NCBI GenBank assembly: GCA_017558425.1
Contig: JAFYVD010000036.1
Location: forward strand, 1-11,765
DNA from: Clostridia bacterium
Lineage (GTDB): Bacteria; Bacillota_A; Clostridia; RUG12999
DNA length: 11,765 nucleotides
Direction: 5' to 3'
In this document: one piece after another, positions 1-6,391 of the stretch
Numbering within the stretch: position 1 is the stretch's first letter
Layout of the letters: each line of letters opens with the position of its first letter
Program-made: the position numbers and the translations under genes
The notes under the pieces: model-generated
Database searches by the model: none
What the model saw: the letters and a program-made list of their open reading frames with translations, nothing else
What the model was told of the DNA's origin: nothing

Positions 1-21
1 GCTTTTTGATGCATTATTAAC

Positions 22-58
22 TAAAAAGATGGTTCGGGAACCGATTCCTCCCTAAGTG
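22..58 (-). terminator. Possible weak terminator or alternative hairpins after the epimerase gene
   Basis: Read on the minus strand, the region just after the TAG stop at 83-85 contains GGTTCCCGAACC (31-42), a 4-5 bp stem with a tiny loop, followed by ATC and a run of five T. An overlapping alternative pairing, GGGAG with TTCCC, is also possible, so two mutually exclusive hairpins can be drawn. The stem is short for an intrinsic terminator. The window ends 30 bases further on, so it cannot be seen whether another minus-strand gene follows. Confidence 0.3.
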
Positions 59-82
59 AAGGCACCGTTACACCCCTATTTT

Positions 83-973
83 CTATATAATCTCCTGTTC
101 TTTCATCCATTCAACAGCACGTTGCAGGGTCTGTTCAATGGTATATTTGGGCGTATATCCCAACAAATTTCTCGCCTTTGAATCGTCGGGACACATATGT
201 GCATAAAAATGCCACCATCCGCCGATGGACGGCGAAATCTCTGTTTTATATTTTTCCCAGGAAACGTATTCTATCGGAATTTCCACTCCGTAAATTTTGC
301 CGTAAAGTCGCACAAGCTCATCCGTTGTAATCGGTTTATCTGCCGGTCCCACGTTAAATAGCTTGTTGCCCGATTTTTCCGGCTGTTCTGCCGCCAGAAC
401 AAACAGCATTGCAAGGTCGTAAGCATCGCACGGCGAAATTATTGGCTGAGGTCCATCGGGCAGATAAACCGTTTCGCCTTTCATATGTGCTTTATGCACC
501 TCGGCACTTCTGCCACCCAGACATTCTAACGGAATTTTGCCCGGTCCGCAAACGTTCGGAACCATAATGCCTGTGAACAGACATTTTTCATCCTCAAGCA
601 TAATCTGCATATCGGCAAAACGCTGAGCATATGTCGGGAATGGACATTTTGACTGATACTGTTCCGGCGTGGGAACCCTTGTGGGCGCACCATACATCCA
701 CAAAGATCCACAACCTATGATATGACCTACACTGCCTGCAAGCACATCATAAACAATTTTTGCCTTTCCGGGAAACTCTATCACGGTATCATAACCGCCC
801 GATTTCAGACTTTCAAGCGATGCAGGGTCACTGCAATCGCATTTCACCGCCGTCATTCCTTCAGGCGCATTGCCGCTCCTTGAAGCCACAAACACTTCGT
901 GTCCGCGCTCTTTTAAAATTTCACACACAAATTTACCCATATGGCCTGTGCCGCCAATAACCAAAACCTTCAT
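83..973 (-). CDS. NAD(P)-binding SDR / NAD-dependent epimerase-dehydratase-like protein, atypical
   Basis: The protein has 296 residues. The N-terminus is a clear Rossmann nucleotide-binding site: strand MKVLVIGG, then the glycine motif GGTGHMG at residues 7-13, then a helix and the second strand ending near SRSG (residues 31-34). The C-terminal part (YTPKYTIEQTLQRAVEWM) resembles the last helix of extended SDR epimerases/dehydratases. The usual catalytic YxxxK is not obvious: the candidate Tyr115 is followed by AQRF, with no Lys at +4. This suggests an atypical SDR or a non-catalytic NAD(P) binder, and the substrate cannot be predicted. The ATG start has a good ribosome binding site, AAGGAG, which overlaps the stop codon of the lipid kinase gene ten bases upstream, so the two are probably co-transcribed and translationally coupled. 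The family is confident; the specific function is unknown. Confidence 0.85.
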   Translation of the reverse strand: MKVLVIGGTGHMGKFVCEILKERGHEVFVASRSGNAPEGMTAVKCDCSDPASLESLKSGGYDTVIEFPGKAKIVYDVLAGSVGHIIGCGSLWMYGAPTRVPTPEQYQSKCPFPTYAQRFADMQIMLEDEKCLFTGIMVPNVCGPGKIPLECLGGRSAEVHKAHMKGETVYLPDGPQPIISPCDAYDLAMLFVLAAEQPEKSGNKLFNVGPADKPITTDELVRLYGKIYGVEIPIEYVSWEKYKTEISPSIGGWWHFYAHMCPDDSKARNLLGYTPKYTIEQTLQRAVEWMKEQEII

Positions 974-983
974 GTCTTTCTCC

Positions 984-1868
984 TTATCTGACTATTTTTA
1001 TTGCATTATTTATATTTTTCACCTCAACCACTTTTCCGGGCGAAGCTTCTTCGCCGTCAAGTGCCCAGGAAAATTCTTCTTCCGCCTCAAAGGTGAGTTC
1101 CGACGCTTTAAAAAATTCAAACATCGGGTCACTCATATCAGAGTTTGACAATCCGATGAGAATACGGCTGAATTCCGCAACATCTTTGGGATTTTTTATA
1201 AGTGCCACTTCAAAAAGTCCATCATTTAAATCCACCAAAGATTTTTCAAGTTTTACAATCCCGCCAACCGAAGTGGAATTTGTAACACTGCCGAAAATAT
1301 AATCGCCTTCATAAATCTTTTCGGGAGTCGAAACCTTTAAATGATATGGTTTTACCAAGCCAATGTCTCGTATACCTTCAAGCACATACGCCATATGCCC
1401 CATTACATTTTTGGTGGTTTGCTGCGTGTTGTAGCTTGCTGCCGTAAACATTCCGAAAGATGCAATATAAGAAAAATAACGGCTGTCCCCGAATTTCCCT
1501 GCATCTATATAGGACGGAGCCCCCGACACAATCGCCTGTGCCGCCTTTTTGGGAACAGAGTTAAGTCCCAGCGTTCTGGCAAAATCATTGGTGCTTCCTG
1601 TAGGAATATATCCGAGAGGAATATCACTTCCCGAAGAAACAATCCCCGTAATCACCTCATTTAAAGTTCCGTCACCGCCACAGCACACCACAAGGTCAAA
1701 TTTCTCCTTTGCCGCTTTTATTGCAAACCGGGTGCCGTCGCCTCTTTCGGCGGTTATCTGCACAACCGGCGTATATCCTGCCCGGCAAAAAGTTTCCGCC
1801 ACATCAAAAAGTGCCGTTCTGGCACGCATTTTCCCGGCGCGCGGATTTATGATAATCATAGCTTTCAT
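984..1868 (-). CDS. Diacylglycerol kinase family lipid kinase (YegS/BmrU/DgkB type)
   Basis: From the ATG at 1868 the protein has 294 residues, about the usual size for this family. It carries the family signatures INPRAG (residues 7-12), the nucleotide-binding GGDGTLNE (64-71), PTGSTNDFAR (89-98) and a C-terminal LDGEEAS. Members phosphorylate diacylglycerol or a related lipid with ATP at the inner membrane face, for example to recycle the diacylglycerol released during lipoteichoic acid synthesis; which lipid is used here cannot be read from sequence. The frame also opens at a GTG at 1877. I prefer the ATG because the sequence GAGGTGG, which contains that GTG, is the ribosome binding site for it, and because the predicted promoter leaves almost no leader for the GTG. 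It is the first gene of a two-gene unit with the downstream SDR protein. Confidence 0.92.
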   Translation of the reverse strand: MKAMIIINPRAGKMRARTALFDVAETFCRAGYTPVVQITAERGDGTRFAIKAAKEKFDLVVCCGGDGTLNEVITGIVSSGSDIPLGYIPTGSTNDFARTLGLNSVPKKAAQAIVSGAPSYIDAGKFGDSRYFSYIASFGMFTAASYNTQQTTKNVMGHMAYVLEGIRDIGLVKPYHLKVSTPEKIYEGDYIFGSVTNSTSVGGIVKLEKSLVDLNDGLFEVALIKNPKDVAEFSRILIGLSNSDMSDPMFEFFKASELTFEAEEEFSWALDGEEASPGKVVEVKNINNAIKIVR

Positions 1869-1873
1869 ATAGT

Positions 1874-1880
1874 CCACCTC
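1874..1880 (-). promoter_or_regulatory. Ribosome binding site deciding the lipid kinase start
   Basis: On the minus strand this reads GAGGTGG, five bases before the ATG at 1866-1868 (GAGG core to ATG, 8 bases). The in-frame GTG at 1875-1877 lies inside it and so is unlikely to be the true start. Confidence 0.7.
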
Positions 1881-1888
1881 GTATTTTT

Positions 1889-1918
1889 AATATATCACAT
1901 TTCTATCCGAAATGTCAA
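1889..1918 (-). promoter_or_regulatory. Sigma-A-type promoter for the lipid kinase and SDR genes
   Basis: On the minus strand a perfect -35 TTGACA (1913-1918) is followed, after an 18-base spacer, by -10 TATATT (1889-1894) preceded by TGA, an extended -10 TGn element. Transcription would start near 1882, giving a leader of about 14 bases before the ATG at 1868, just enough to hold the ribosome binding site. Confidence 0.7.
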
Positions 1919-1924
1919 TTATAG

Positions 1925-1952
1925 TTGTAATTTTTTGTTTTTATGGTAAAAT
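1925..1952 (+). promoter_or_regulatory. Sigma-A-type promoter for the alkylation repair and ZIP genes
   Basis: On the plus strand TTGTAA (1925-1930) and TAAAAT (1947-1952) are separated by 16 bases, and the -10 is preceded by TGG, an extended -10. The start would be near 1959, followed by a ribosome binding site AAAGGGGA ending at 1976 and the ATG at 1983. It lies back to back with the minus-strand promoter at 1889-1918, the two -35 elements being only six bases apart. The -35 is imperfect. Confidence 0.55.
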
Positions 1953-1982
1953 TTAAGTAATAACTCAAAAAGGGGACTTTTT

Positions 1983-2663
1983 ATGACTCTAAAAACCATT
2001 CTCTTGTCTATGCAGGATTTAAAATACAAAAAATTTCATTCGGCGCTGATGCCCACCGTCAATCCCGACCTTGTGATAGGTGTGCGAATGCCCGAGCTGA
2101 GGAAATTTGCAAAAACTTTCGCAAAAACACACGAGTCGGCGGATTTTCTTAAAGCCCTTCCTCACAAATATTATGAGGAGAACAACATTCACGCCTTGAT
2201 AATTCAGCAGGAACCTGATTTCGACTGCGCTCTTGAACTAACCGAAAAATTTTTACCACACATCGACAACTGGGCGACCTGCGATATGTTTCGCCCAAAA
2301 GTTTTCGGCAAAAATCCCGAAAAGCTGATTTCTCACATTTACCGTTGGCTTGATTCGGACAAGCCTTACACCATCCGTTTCGGGATAGGCCTTCTTCACA
2401 GCTTTTATCTTGACAAAAATTTCAAGCCTGAATTTCTTGAAAAAGTGTCACAAATCCAATCGGATGAATATTATGTTAATATGATGATTGCCTGGTATTT
2501 CCAGACAGCACTTGTGAAACAGTATGACAGTGCAATCCCCTACATAACCGGGCACAGACTTTCCCCATGGGTGCACAACAAGACAATCCGCAAAAGCGTA
2601 GAAAGTTTGAAATTTTCAAAAGAAATGAAAGAATATTTTAAATCATTGACCGTAAAGGACTGA
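1983..2663 (+). CDS. DNA alkylation repair protein, AlkD-like HEAT-repeat family
   Basis: The 226-residue protein is made of helical repeats typical of AlkD, the DNA glycosylase family that wraps DNA with HEAT-like repeats and removes positively charged alkylated bases such as 3-methyladenine and 7-methylguanine. The key segment is DNWATCDMF (residues 95-103): Trp97 and Asp101 have the same four-residue spacing as the Trp/Asp pair (W109, D113) used by Bacillus cereus AlkD. A further family-like segment is YYVNMMIAWYFQ (163-174). Whether this branch is an active glycosylase or a DNA-binding paralogue is not certain. The start is ATG with AAAGGGGA about six bases upstream. The gene is the first of a plus-strand pair; the ZIP gene begins six bases after its stop and uses a ribosome binding site lying inside its last codons. 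Confidence 0.88.
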   Translation: MTLKTILLSMQDLKYKKFHSALMPTVNPDLVIGVRMPELRKFAKTFAKTHESADFLKALPHKYYEENNIHALIIQQEPDFDCALELTEKFLPHIDNWATCDMFRPKVFGKNPEKLISHIYRWLDSDKPYTIRFGIGLLHSFYLDKNFKPEFLEKVSQIQSDEYYVNMMIAWYFQTALVKQYDSAIPYITGHRLSPWVHNKTIRKSVESLKFSKEMKEYFKSLTVKD

Positions 2664-2669
2664 TTTTCG

Positions 2670-3452
2670 GTGTTTTTAAAAGTCGCAGAGGGGATTTTGA
2701 TACCCTTTGTGGGAACAACAGTTGGAAGCGCCTGCGTGTTTTTTCTCAAAAACAGCCTGAGCGACAGGCTTCGTTGTGCCCTGACCGGATTTGCCGGCGG
2801 TGTAATGGTAGCCGCGTCGGTGTGGAGCCTTATCATACCGGCGATAGAAATGTCGGAAAATCTGGGAGCTTTCTCGTTTTTTCCGGCGGTGGCCGGATTT
2901 TGGGCAGGCATTGTGTTTCTGTTACTTTTAGATAAACTGATTCCTCATCTTCACGCCGCAAGCGGGCAGAAAGAGGGGCTCCAGAGCAAACTGAAGAAAA
3001 ATTCCATGCTTCTTCTTGCGGTGTTTTTACACAATCTCCCCGAAGGGATGGCTGTAGGCGTGGTTTATGCCGGCCTGCTTGAAGGGAATGCGGATGTTTC
3101 TCTTGCCGGGGCGTTGGCGCTTTCGGTAGGAATCGCCCTGCAGAATTTCCCAGAAGGTGCGATAATTTCAATGCCGCTTGCATCCGAAGGAACAAGCAAA
3201 CCAAAATCTTTTTTATGGGGAGTAATGTCGGGCGTTGTTGAGCCTGTCGGAGCGATTCTCACACTGATTGCCGCACGGATTTTAACCCCCGTACTTCCAT
3301 ACCTGCTCTGCTTTGCGGCAGGTGCAATGGTTTTCGTGGTGGTGGAAGAACTTATTCCCGAAATGTCGCAGGGCAAATATTCCGACCTTGGAACCCTGAT
3401 GTTTTCGCTCGGTTTTTCCGTTATGATGGCTCTTGACGTGGCGTTGGGATGA
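2670..3452 (+). CDS. ZIP family divalent metal transporter (ZupT/GufA-like)
   Basis: This 260-residue, very hydrophobic protein has about eight membrane segments. The metal-translocating helices 4 and 5 are recognisable by HNLPEG (residues 121-126) and QNFPEG (158-163), the paired motifs whose His, Asn and Glu residues line the binuclear metal site in ZIP proteins. SGVVEP (187-192) and EELIPE (226-231) are further ZupT/GufA-like signatures. A His-containing loop (PHLHAASGQ, near 92-100) lies between helices 3 and 4. The likely role is uptake of zinc or other divalent metals (iron, manganese) across the cytoplasmic membrane; the metal cannot be decided from sequence. The start is GTG, with AAGGA about ten bases upstream inside the end of the preceding gene, so translation is probably coupled. 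No regulatory site was seen. Confidence 0.93.
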   Translation: MFLKVAEGILIPFVGTTVGSACVFFLKNSLSDRLRCALTGFAGGVMVAASVWSLIIPAIEMSENLGAFSFFPAVAGFWAGIVFLLLLDKLIPHLHAASGQKEGLQSKLKKNSMLLLAVFLHNLPEGMAVGVVYAGLLEGNADVSLAGALALSVGIALQNFPEGAIISMPLASEGTSKPKSFLWGVMSGVVEPVGAILTLIAARILTPVLPYLLCFAAGAMVFVVVEELIPEMSQGKYSDLGTLMFSLGFSVMMALDVALG

Positions 3453-3493
3453 AGGCGAGGGGCTCTTTTGTTTGGAGCAGCAAAAACTCATAC

Positions 3494-3539
3494 AAAAAAG
3501 AACATCGTTCGCCGAACGATGTTCTTTTACTTTTTATTT
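3494..3539. terminator. Bidirectional intrinsic terminator between convergent genes
   Basis: A perfect 15-bp inverted repeat, AAAAGAACATCGTTC (3496-3510) and its complement (3514-3528), is separated by the three-base loop GCC. It is flanked by A residues on the left and a T-rich tail (TTTTACTTTTTATTTTT) on the right, so it can end plus-strand transcription from the ZIP gene and minus-strand transcription from fhs, whose stop codon is at 3540-3542. Confidence 0.92.
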
Positions 3540-5210
3540 TTAGAACAACCCGGTGATTTTGCCGGTGTTGTCAATATCAATTTTGTTTGCAGCGGGTTCT
3601 TTGGGAAGTCCGGGCATTGTCATAATTGTGCCTGTCAGCACCACCACAAATCCGGCTCCGGCAGAAACTCTCGCCTCTGTCACGTTCACCTCAAAACCTT
3701 CGGGTCTGCCAAGCTTTGCAGGGTCATCGGACAGCGAATACTGGTTTTTCGCAATGCAAACGGGCAGGTTGCCGAAGCCCAGTTCCTCAATACGTGCAAT
3801 CTGAGCAGATGCCACAGAAGAATAGCTGACTCCGCTACCGCCGTACACTTTTGTTACAATCGCATTGATTTTATCTTTGATGGACATATCAAGCGGATAG
3901 AATGGTGTGTATGGCACCGCCTCTTTGTCGGTTACTTCCACGATTTTCTTTGCAAGTGCCACAGCTCCTTCGCCGCCTTTTGCAAAGCCTTCACATTTCA
4001 CGCAATCCACGCCGTAGCCTGCACAGAATTCTTCAACTGTTTTCTGTTCCGCTTCGGTGTCGCATGCGAAAGAGTTGAGCGTTACGATGGGCTGAATTCC
4101 GCATGATTTAATATTTTCAATATGTTTTCCTAGGTTAGGGAGACCTTTTTTCAGCGCCTCAACATTTTCTTTTCCAAGGTCCTCTTTTTTCACGCCGCCG
4201 TTATATTTAAGTGCTCGTATTGTTGCAACAATAACTACAGCGCTGGGGTTGAGTCCCGCCTTGCGGCATTTGATGTCCAGGAACTTTTCGCCGCCGAGGT
4301 CTGCACCAAATCCCGCTTCGGTGATGGTGTAATCGGCAAGCTTGAGTGCAAGTTTTGTCGCCGTGATACTGTTACAGCCGTGTGCAATATTTGCAAAAGG
4401 ACCGCCGTGCATCAGGCAAGGAGTATTTTCAAGAGTCTGCACAAGATTGGGTTTAAGTGCGTCTTTCAGCAAAGTTGCCATTGCGCCAACTGCTTTGAGG
4501 TCAGCTGCCGTTACCGGCTTGTTGTCATATGTATAAGCAACAATAATTTTACCAAGTCGCTCTTTTAAATCGTCAATTCCTTCGGCAAGGCAGACAATCG
4601 CCATAATTTCCGAAGCAACGGTAATCTGGAAACCGTCCTGACGTGTAACGCCGTCAACCTCTCTGCCCATACCGCAGACAATGTTTCTCAGCGCACGCTC
4701 GTTCATATCCATTACACGTTTCCAAACAATTTTTTTCGGGTCGATATTCAGGCTGTTACCCTGATAAATGTGGTTGTCCAGAAGTGCGGAAAGCAGATTG
4801 TTTGCAGCAGTGATTGCATGGATGTCACCCGTAAAATGAAGGTTGATGTCCTCCATGGGGACAACCTGAGAATATCCGCCGCCTGCCGCTCCGCCTTTCA
4901 CGCCGAAAACAGGGCCGAGCGATGGTTCACGCAGGGCAATGATGGCTTTTTTGCCGATTTTGCCGAACGCCTGACCTATTCCCACTGTTGTGGTGGTTTT
5001 CCCTTCCCCTGCAGGAGTGGGGTTGATCGCAGTTACAAGTATCAGTTTACCATCCTTATTTGATTTTGATTTTTCAATAGCTTCCCAACTGATTTTCGCT
5101 TTATATTTGCCATAAAGTTCAAGGTCGTCCGCTCCGATTCCGATTTTTTCGGCAACCTCGGTTATGGGCAACATATTACAGCTTTCAGCAATTTCAATAT
5201 CTGTTTTCAT
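3540..5210 (-). CDS. fhs: Formate--tetrahydrofolate ligase
   Basis: The enzyme joins formate to tetrahydrofolate with ATP, making 10-formyl-THF. In the cytoplasm this feeds purine synthesis, formyl-methionine and, in acetogens, the methyl branch of the Wood-Ljungdahl pathway. From the ATG at 5210 the protein has 556 residues, the usual length. Signatures in order are the P-loop [11 protein letters not shown] (about residues 65-75), [20 protein letters not shown] (93-112) and [13 protein letters not shown] (117-129). The frame can be extended five codons to a GTG at 5225, but that has no ribosome binding site, whereas family proteins begin MKTDIEIA as this ATG does; the site in front of it (GAGTGG) is weak. 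The gene is separated from tsaD upstream by about 150 bases with DnaA boxes, so it probably has its own promoter, though no strong -35/-10 pair could be fixed. No other folate or acetyl-CoA pathway gene is adjacent. Confidence 0.97.
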   Translation of the reverse strand: MKTDIEIAESCNMLPITEVAEKIGIGADDLELYGKYKAKISWEAIEKSKSNKDGKLILVTAINPTPAGEGKTTTTVGIGQAFGKIGKKAIIALREPSLGPVFGVKGGAAGGGYSQVVPMEDINLHFTGDIHAITAANNLLSALLDNHIYQGNSLNIDPKKIVWKRVMDMNERALRNIVCGMGREVDGVTRQDGFQITVASEIMAIVCLAEGIDDLKERLGKIIVAYTYDNKPVTAADLKAVGAMATLLKDALKPNLVQTLENTPCLMHGGPFANIAHGCNSITATKLALKLADYTITEAGFGADLGGEKFLDIKCRKAGLNPSAVVIVATIRALKYNGGVKKEDLGKENVEALKKGLPNLGKHIENIKSCGIQPIVTLNSFACDTEAEQKTVEEFCAGYGVDCVKCEGFAKGGEGAVALAKKIVEVTDKEAVPYTPFYPLDMSIKDKINAIVTKVYGGSGVSYSSVASAQIARIEELGFGNLPVCIAKNQYSLSDDPAKLGRPEGFEVNVTEARVSAGAGFVVVLTGTIMTMPGLPKEPAANKIDIDNTGKITGLF

Positions 5211-5234
5211 AATTTTTCCACTCACTTTCAGGTT

Positions 5235-5249
5235 ACATAAATTTTATGT
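5235..5249. repeat. AT-rich palindrome upstream of fhs
   Basis: ACATAAA T TTTATGT is a perfect 7-bp inverted repeat around one central base, ending 25 bases before the fhs ATG. It could be an operator or part of an unwinding-prone AT-rich tract (5233-5262 has only four G/C bases). It is too weak to be a terminator. Confidence 0.45.
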
Positions 5250-5386
5250 TTTTACACATTTTCAACAGGGTTATCCACAGGAAAAGCGCTTAAAAGCACT
5301 TGTTTTGGCAAGTTATCCACATCCCAAATGTGCAAAACCTTGTTTTTTTCCACAAGTTATGCGTTTACATAACGATTTTATCCCCA
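5250..5386 (+). promoter_or_regulatory. DnaA-box cluster between tsaD and fhs
   Basis: Two perfect DnaA boxes TTATCCACA lie at 5271-5279 and 5313-5321. Boxes with one mismatch to TTATNCACA lie at 5250-5258 (TTTTACACA), 5346-5354 (TTTTCCACA) and, on the minus strand, 5329-5337 (TTTTGCACA). A further one, TTATCCCCA (5378-5386), lies in the last codons of tsaD. The plus-strand boxes start 21, 42, 33 and 32 bases apart, close to 2, 4, 3 and 3 helical turns, so they lie roughly on one face of the DNA. An AT-rich tract flanks the cluster on the fhs side. DnaA is the replication initiator and also a transcription factor. The box matches are seen directly; binding and function are inferred. The cluster covers the expected fhs promoter zone and could regulate fhs, titrate DnaA or, less likely, be an origin. 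Confidence 0.7.
5284..5301 (-). terminator. Possible weak terminator after tsaD
   Basis: On the minus strand AAGTGC (5296-5301) can pair with GCGCTT (5284-5289), including one G-T wobble, around a six-base loop, followed by only a short T run. It is the only hairpin seen that could end the long tsaD operon, but it is weak and lies between the two perfect DnaA boxes, so read-through into fhs is quite possible. Confidence 0.3.
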
Positions 5387-6387
5387 AGCTCAAGAGACGG
5401 GTAGGCATTAAGCCTGCCGTCGCCGATATTTCCTGCAATATACTCATAATATCCGGCGCAACAAATCATTGCCGCGTTGTCGGTACAGAGCACCGGCGGT
5501 GGGTATAAAACCGAAATACCGTCTTTATTTGCAAGATTTTCAAGTTTTTTTCTGAGGTATCCGTTGGATGCAACGCCCCCGGCAAGACAGACCGTCTTCA
5601 CGCCTTTTTGTTTTGCCGCATAAAGCGTATTTTCCGCCAGCACATCCGTCACAGCCTCCTGGAAGGATGCCGCAACATCTTTTATATTCACCTGCTCATT
5701 TTTCTGCTGAGCATTGTGTATATAGTTCATCACGGCAGTTTTCACGCCGCTGAAACTGAAATCCATTTTATTGTCAAATTTCACCCTGGGGAATTTGAGT
5801 GCATCCTTATCCCCTTCTTTTGCCGCATTTTCAACAAGCGGGCCACCCGGATATCCAAGCCCGATAACTCTGGCAATTTTGTCAAAAGCCTCGCCTGCCG
5901 CATCGTCACGCGTTCTGCCCAGAATTTCAAACTCGCCATATCCCGTAACGTGGACAATGTGACTGTGTCCGCCCGATGCCACAAGGCAAACAAAAGGAGG
6001 TTCAAGGGTTGGATGGGCTATGTAATTGGCACAAATGTGCCCTTCTATATGGTGAACGGGAACTATCGGCACGCCAAGCGAAAGTGCAAGCGACTTGGCA
6101 TAGGACACGCCAACCAGAAGCGCCCCCACAAGCCCCGGACCTGCCGTAACCGCTACTGCGTCTATGTCCGAAAGGGAAAGTCCGCTTTCGGCAACCGCCT
6201 TTTTCACCACGGTATCTATATTCGTGAGGTGGTGACGGGATGCAATTTCGGGCACCACGCCGCCATATTCTTTATGAATATCTATCTGTGTAGATATTAT
6301 GCTTGAAAGAATTTCTCTGCCGCCACGGCTCACAGCCGCCGCTGTTTCGTCGCAGGATGATTCTATTGCTAATATAATCGGTTCCAT
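5365..6387 (-). CDS. tsaD: tRNA N6-adenosine threonylcarbamoyltransferase TsaD
   Basis: TsaD (formerly Gcp) transfers the threonylcarbamoyl group from threonylcarbamoyl-AMP to A37 of tRNAs that read ANN codons, forming t6A. In bacteria it works with TsaB and TsaE; none of these nor TsaC is in the window. The 340-residue protein is full length for the family. The N-terminal IESSCDET (8-15), the metal-binding HIEGH (113-117, His113 and His117), SGGHS (138-142) and TDNAAM (302-307, with metal ligand Asp303) are all present, so it should be active. The ATG lies four bases after the mnmE stop. Its ribosome binding sequence (AGGAAAGTGAG) overlaps the last mnmE codons, which indicates an operon and translational coupling. 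It is the last gene of the long minus-strand operon. Confidence 0.97.
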   Translation of the reverse strand: MEPIILAIESSCDETAAAVSRGGREILSSIISTQIDIHKEYGGVVPEIASRHHLTNIDTVVKKAVAESGLSLSDIDAVAVTAGPGLVGALLVGVSYAKSLALSLGVPIVPVHHIEGHICANYIAHPTLEPPFVCLVASGGHSHIVHVTGYGEFEILGRTRDDAAGEAFDKIARVIGLGYPGGPLVENAAKEGDKDALKFPRVKFDNKMDFSFSGVKTAVMNYIHNAQQKNEQVNIKDVAASFQEAVTDVLAENTLYAAKQKGVKTVCLAGGVASNGYLRKKLENLANKDGISVLYPPPVLCTDNAAMICCAGYYEYIAGNIGDGRLNAYPSLELGDKIVM

Positions 6388-6391
6388 TTTC

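Noticed and set aside
22..58. T-box-like string AGGGAGGAATCGG on the minus strand followed by a hairpin and T run
   Set aside because: It is only a partial match to the T-box consensus, and the gap after the SDR gene is far too short to hold a T-box Stem I. A weak terminator is a simpler reading.
3468..4106. Long plus-strand open frame opposite fhs (212 codons)
   Set aside because: It lies within and opposite the clearly conserved fhs gene, begins inside the terminator region and has Cys/His-rich composition typical of antisense frames.
5356..5373. GTTATG/CATAAC inverted repeat across the tsaD stop as a terminator
   Set aside because: The stem is only six AT-rich base pairs and no T run follows in either direction.
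5608..6306. Long plus-strand open frame opposite tsaD (232 codons)
   Set aside because: It is fully antisense to tsaD, whose catalytic motifs are intact. Its translation shows no recognisable domain and there is no ribosome site.
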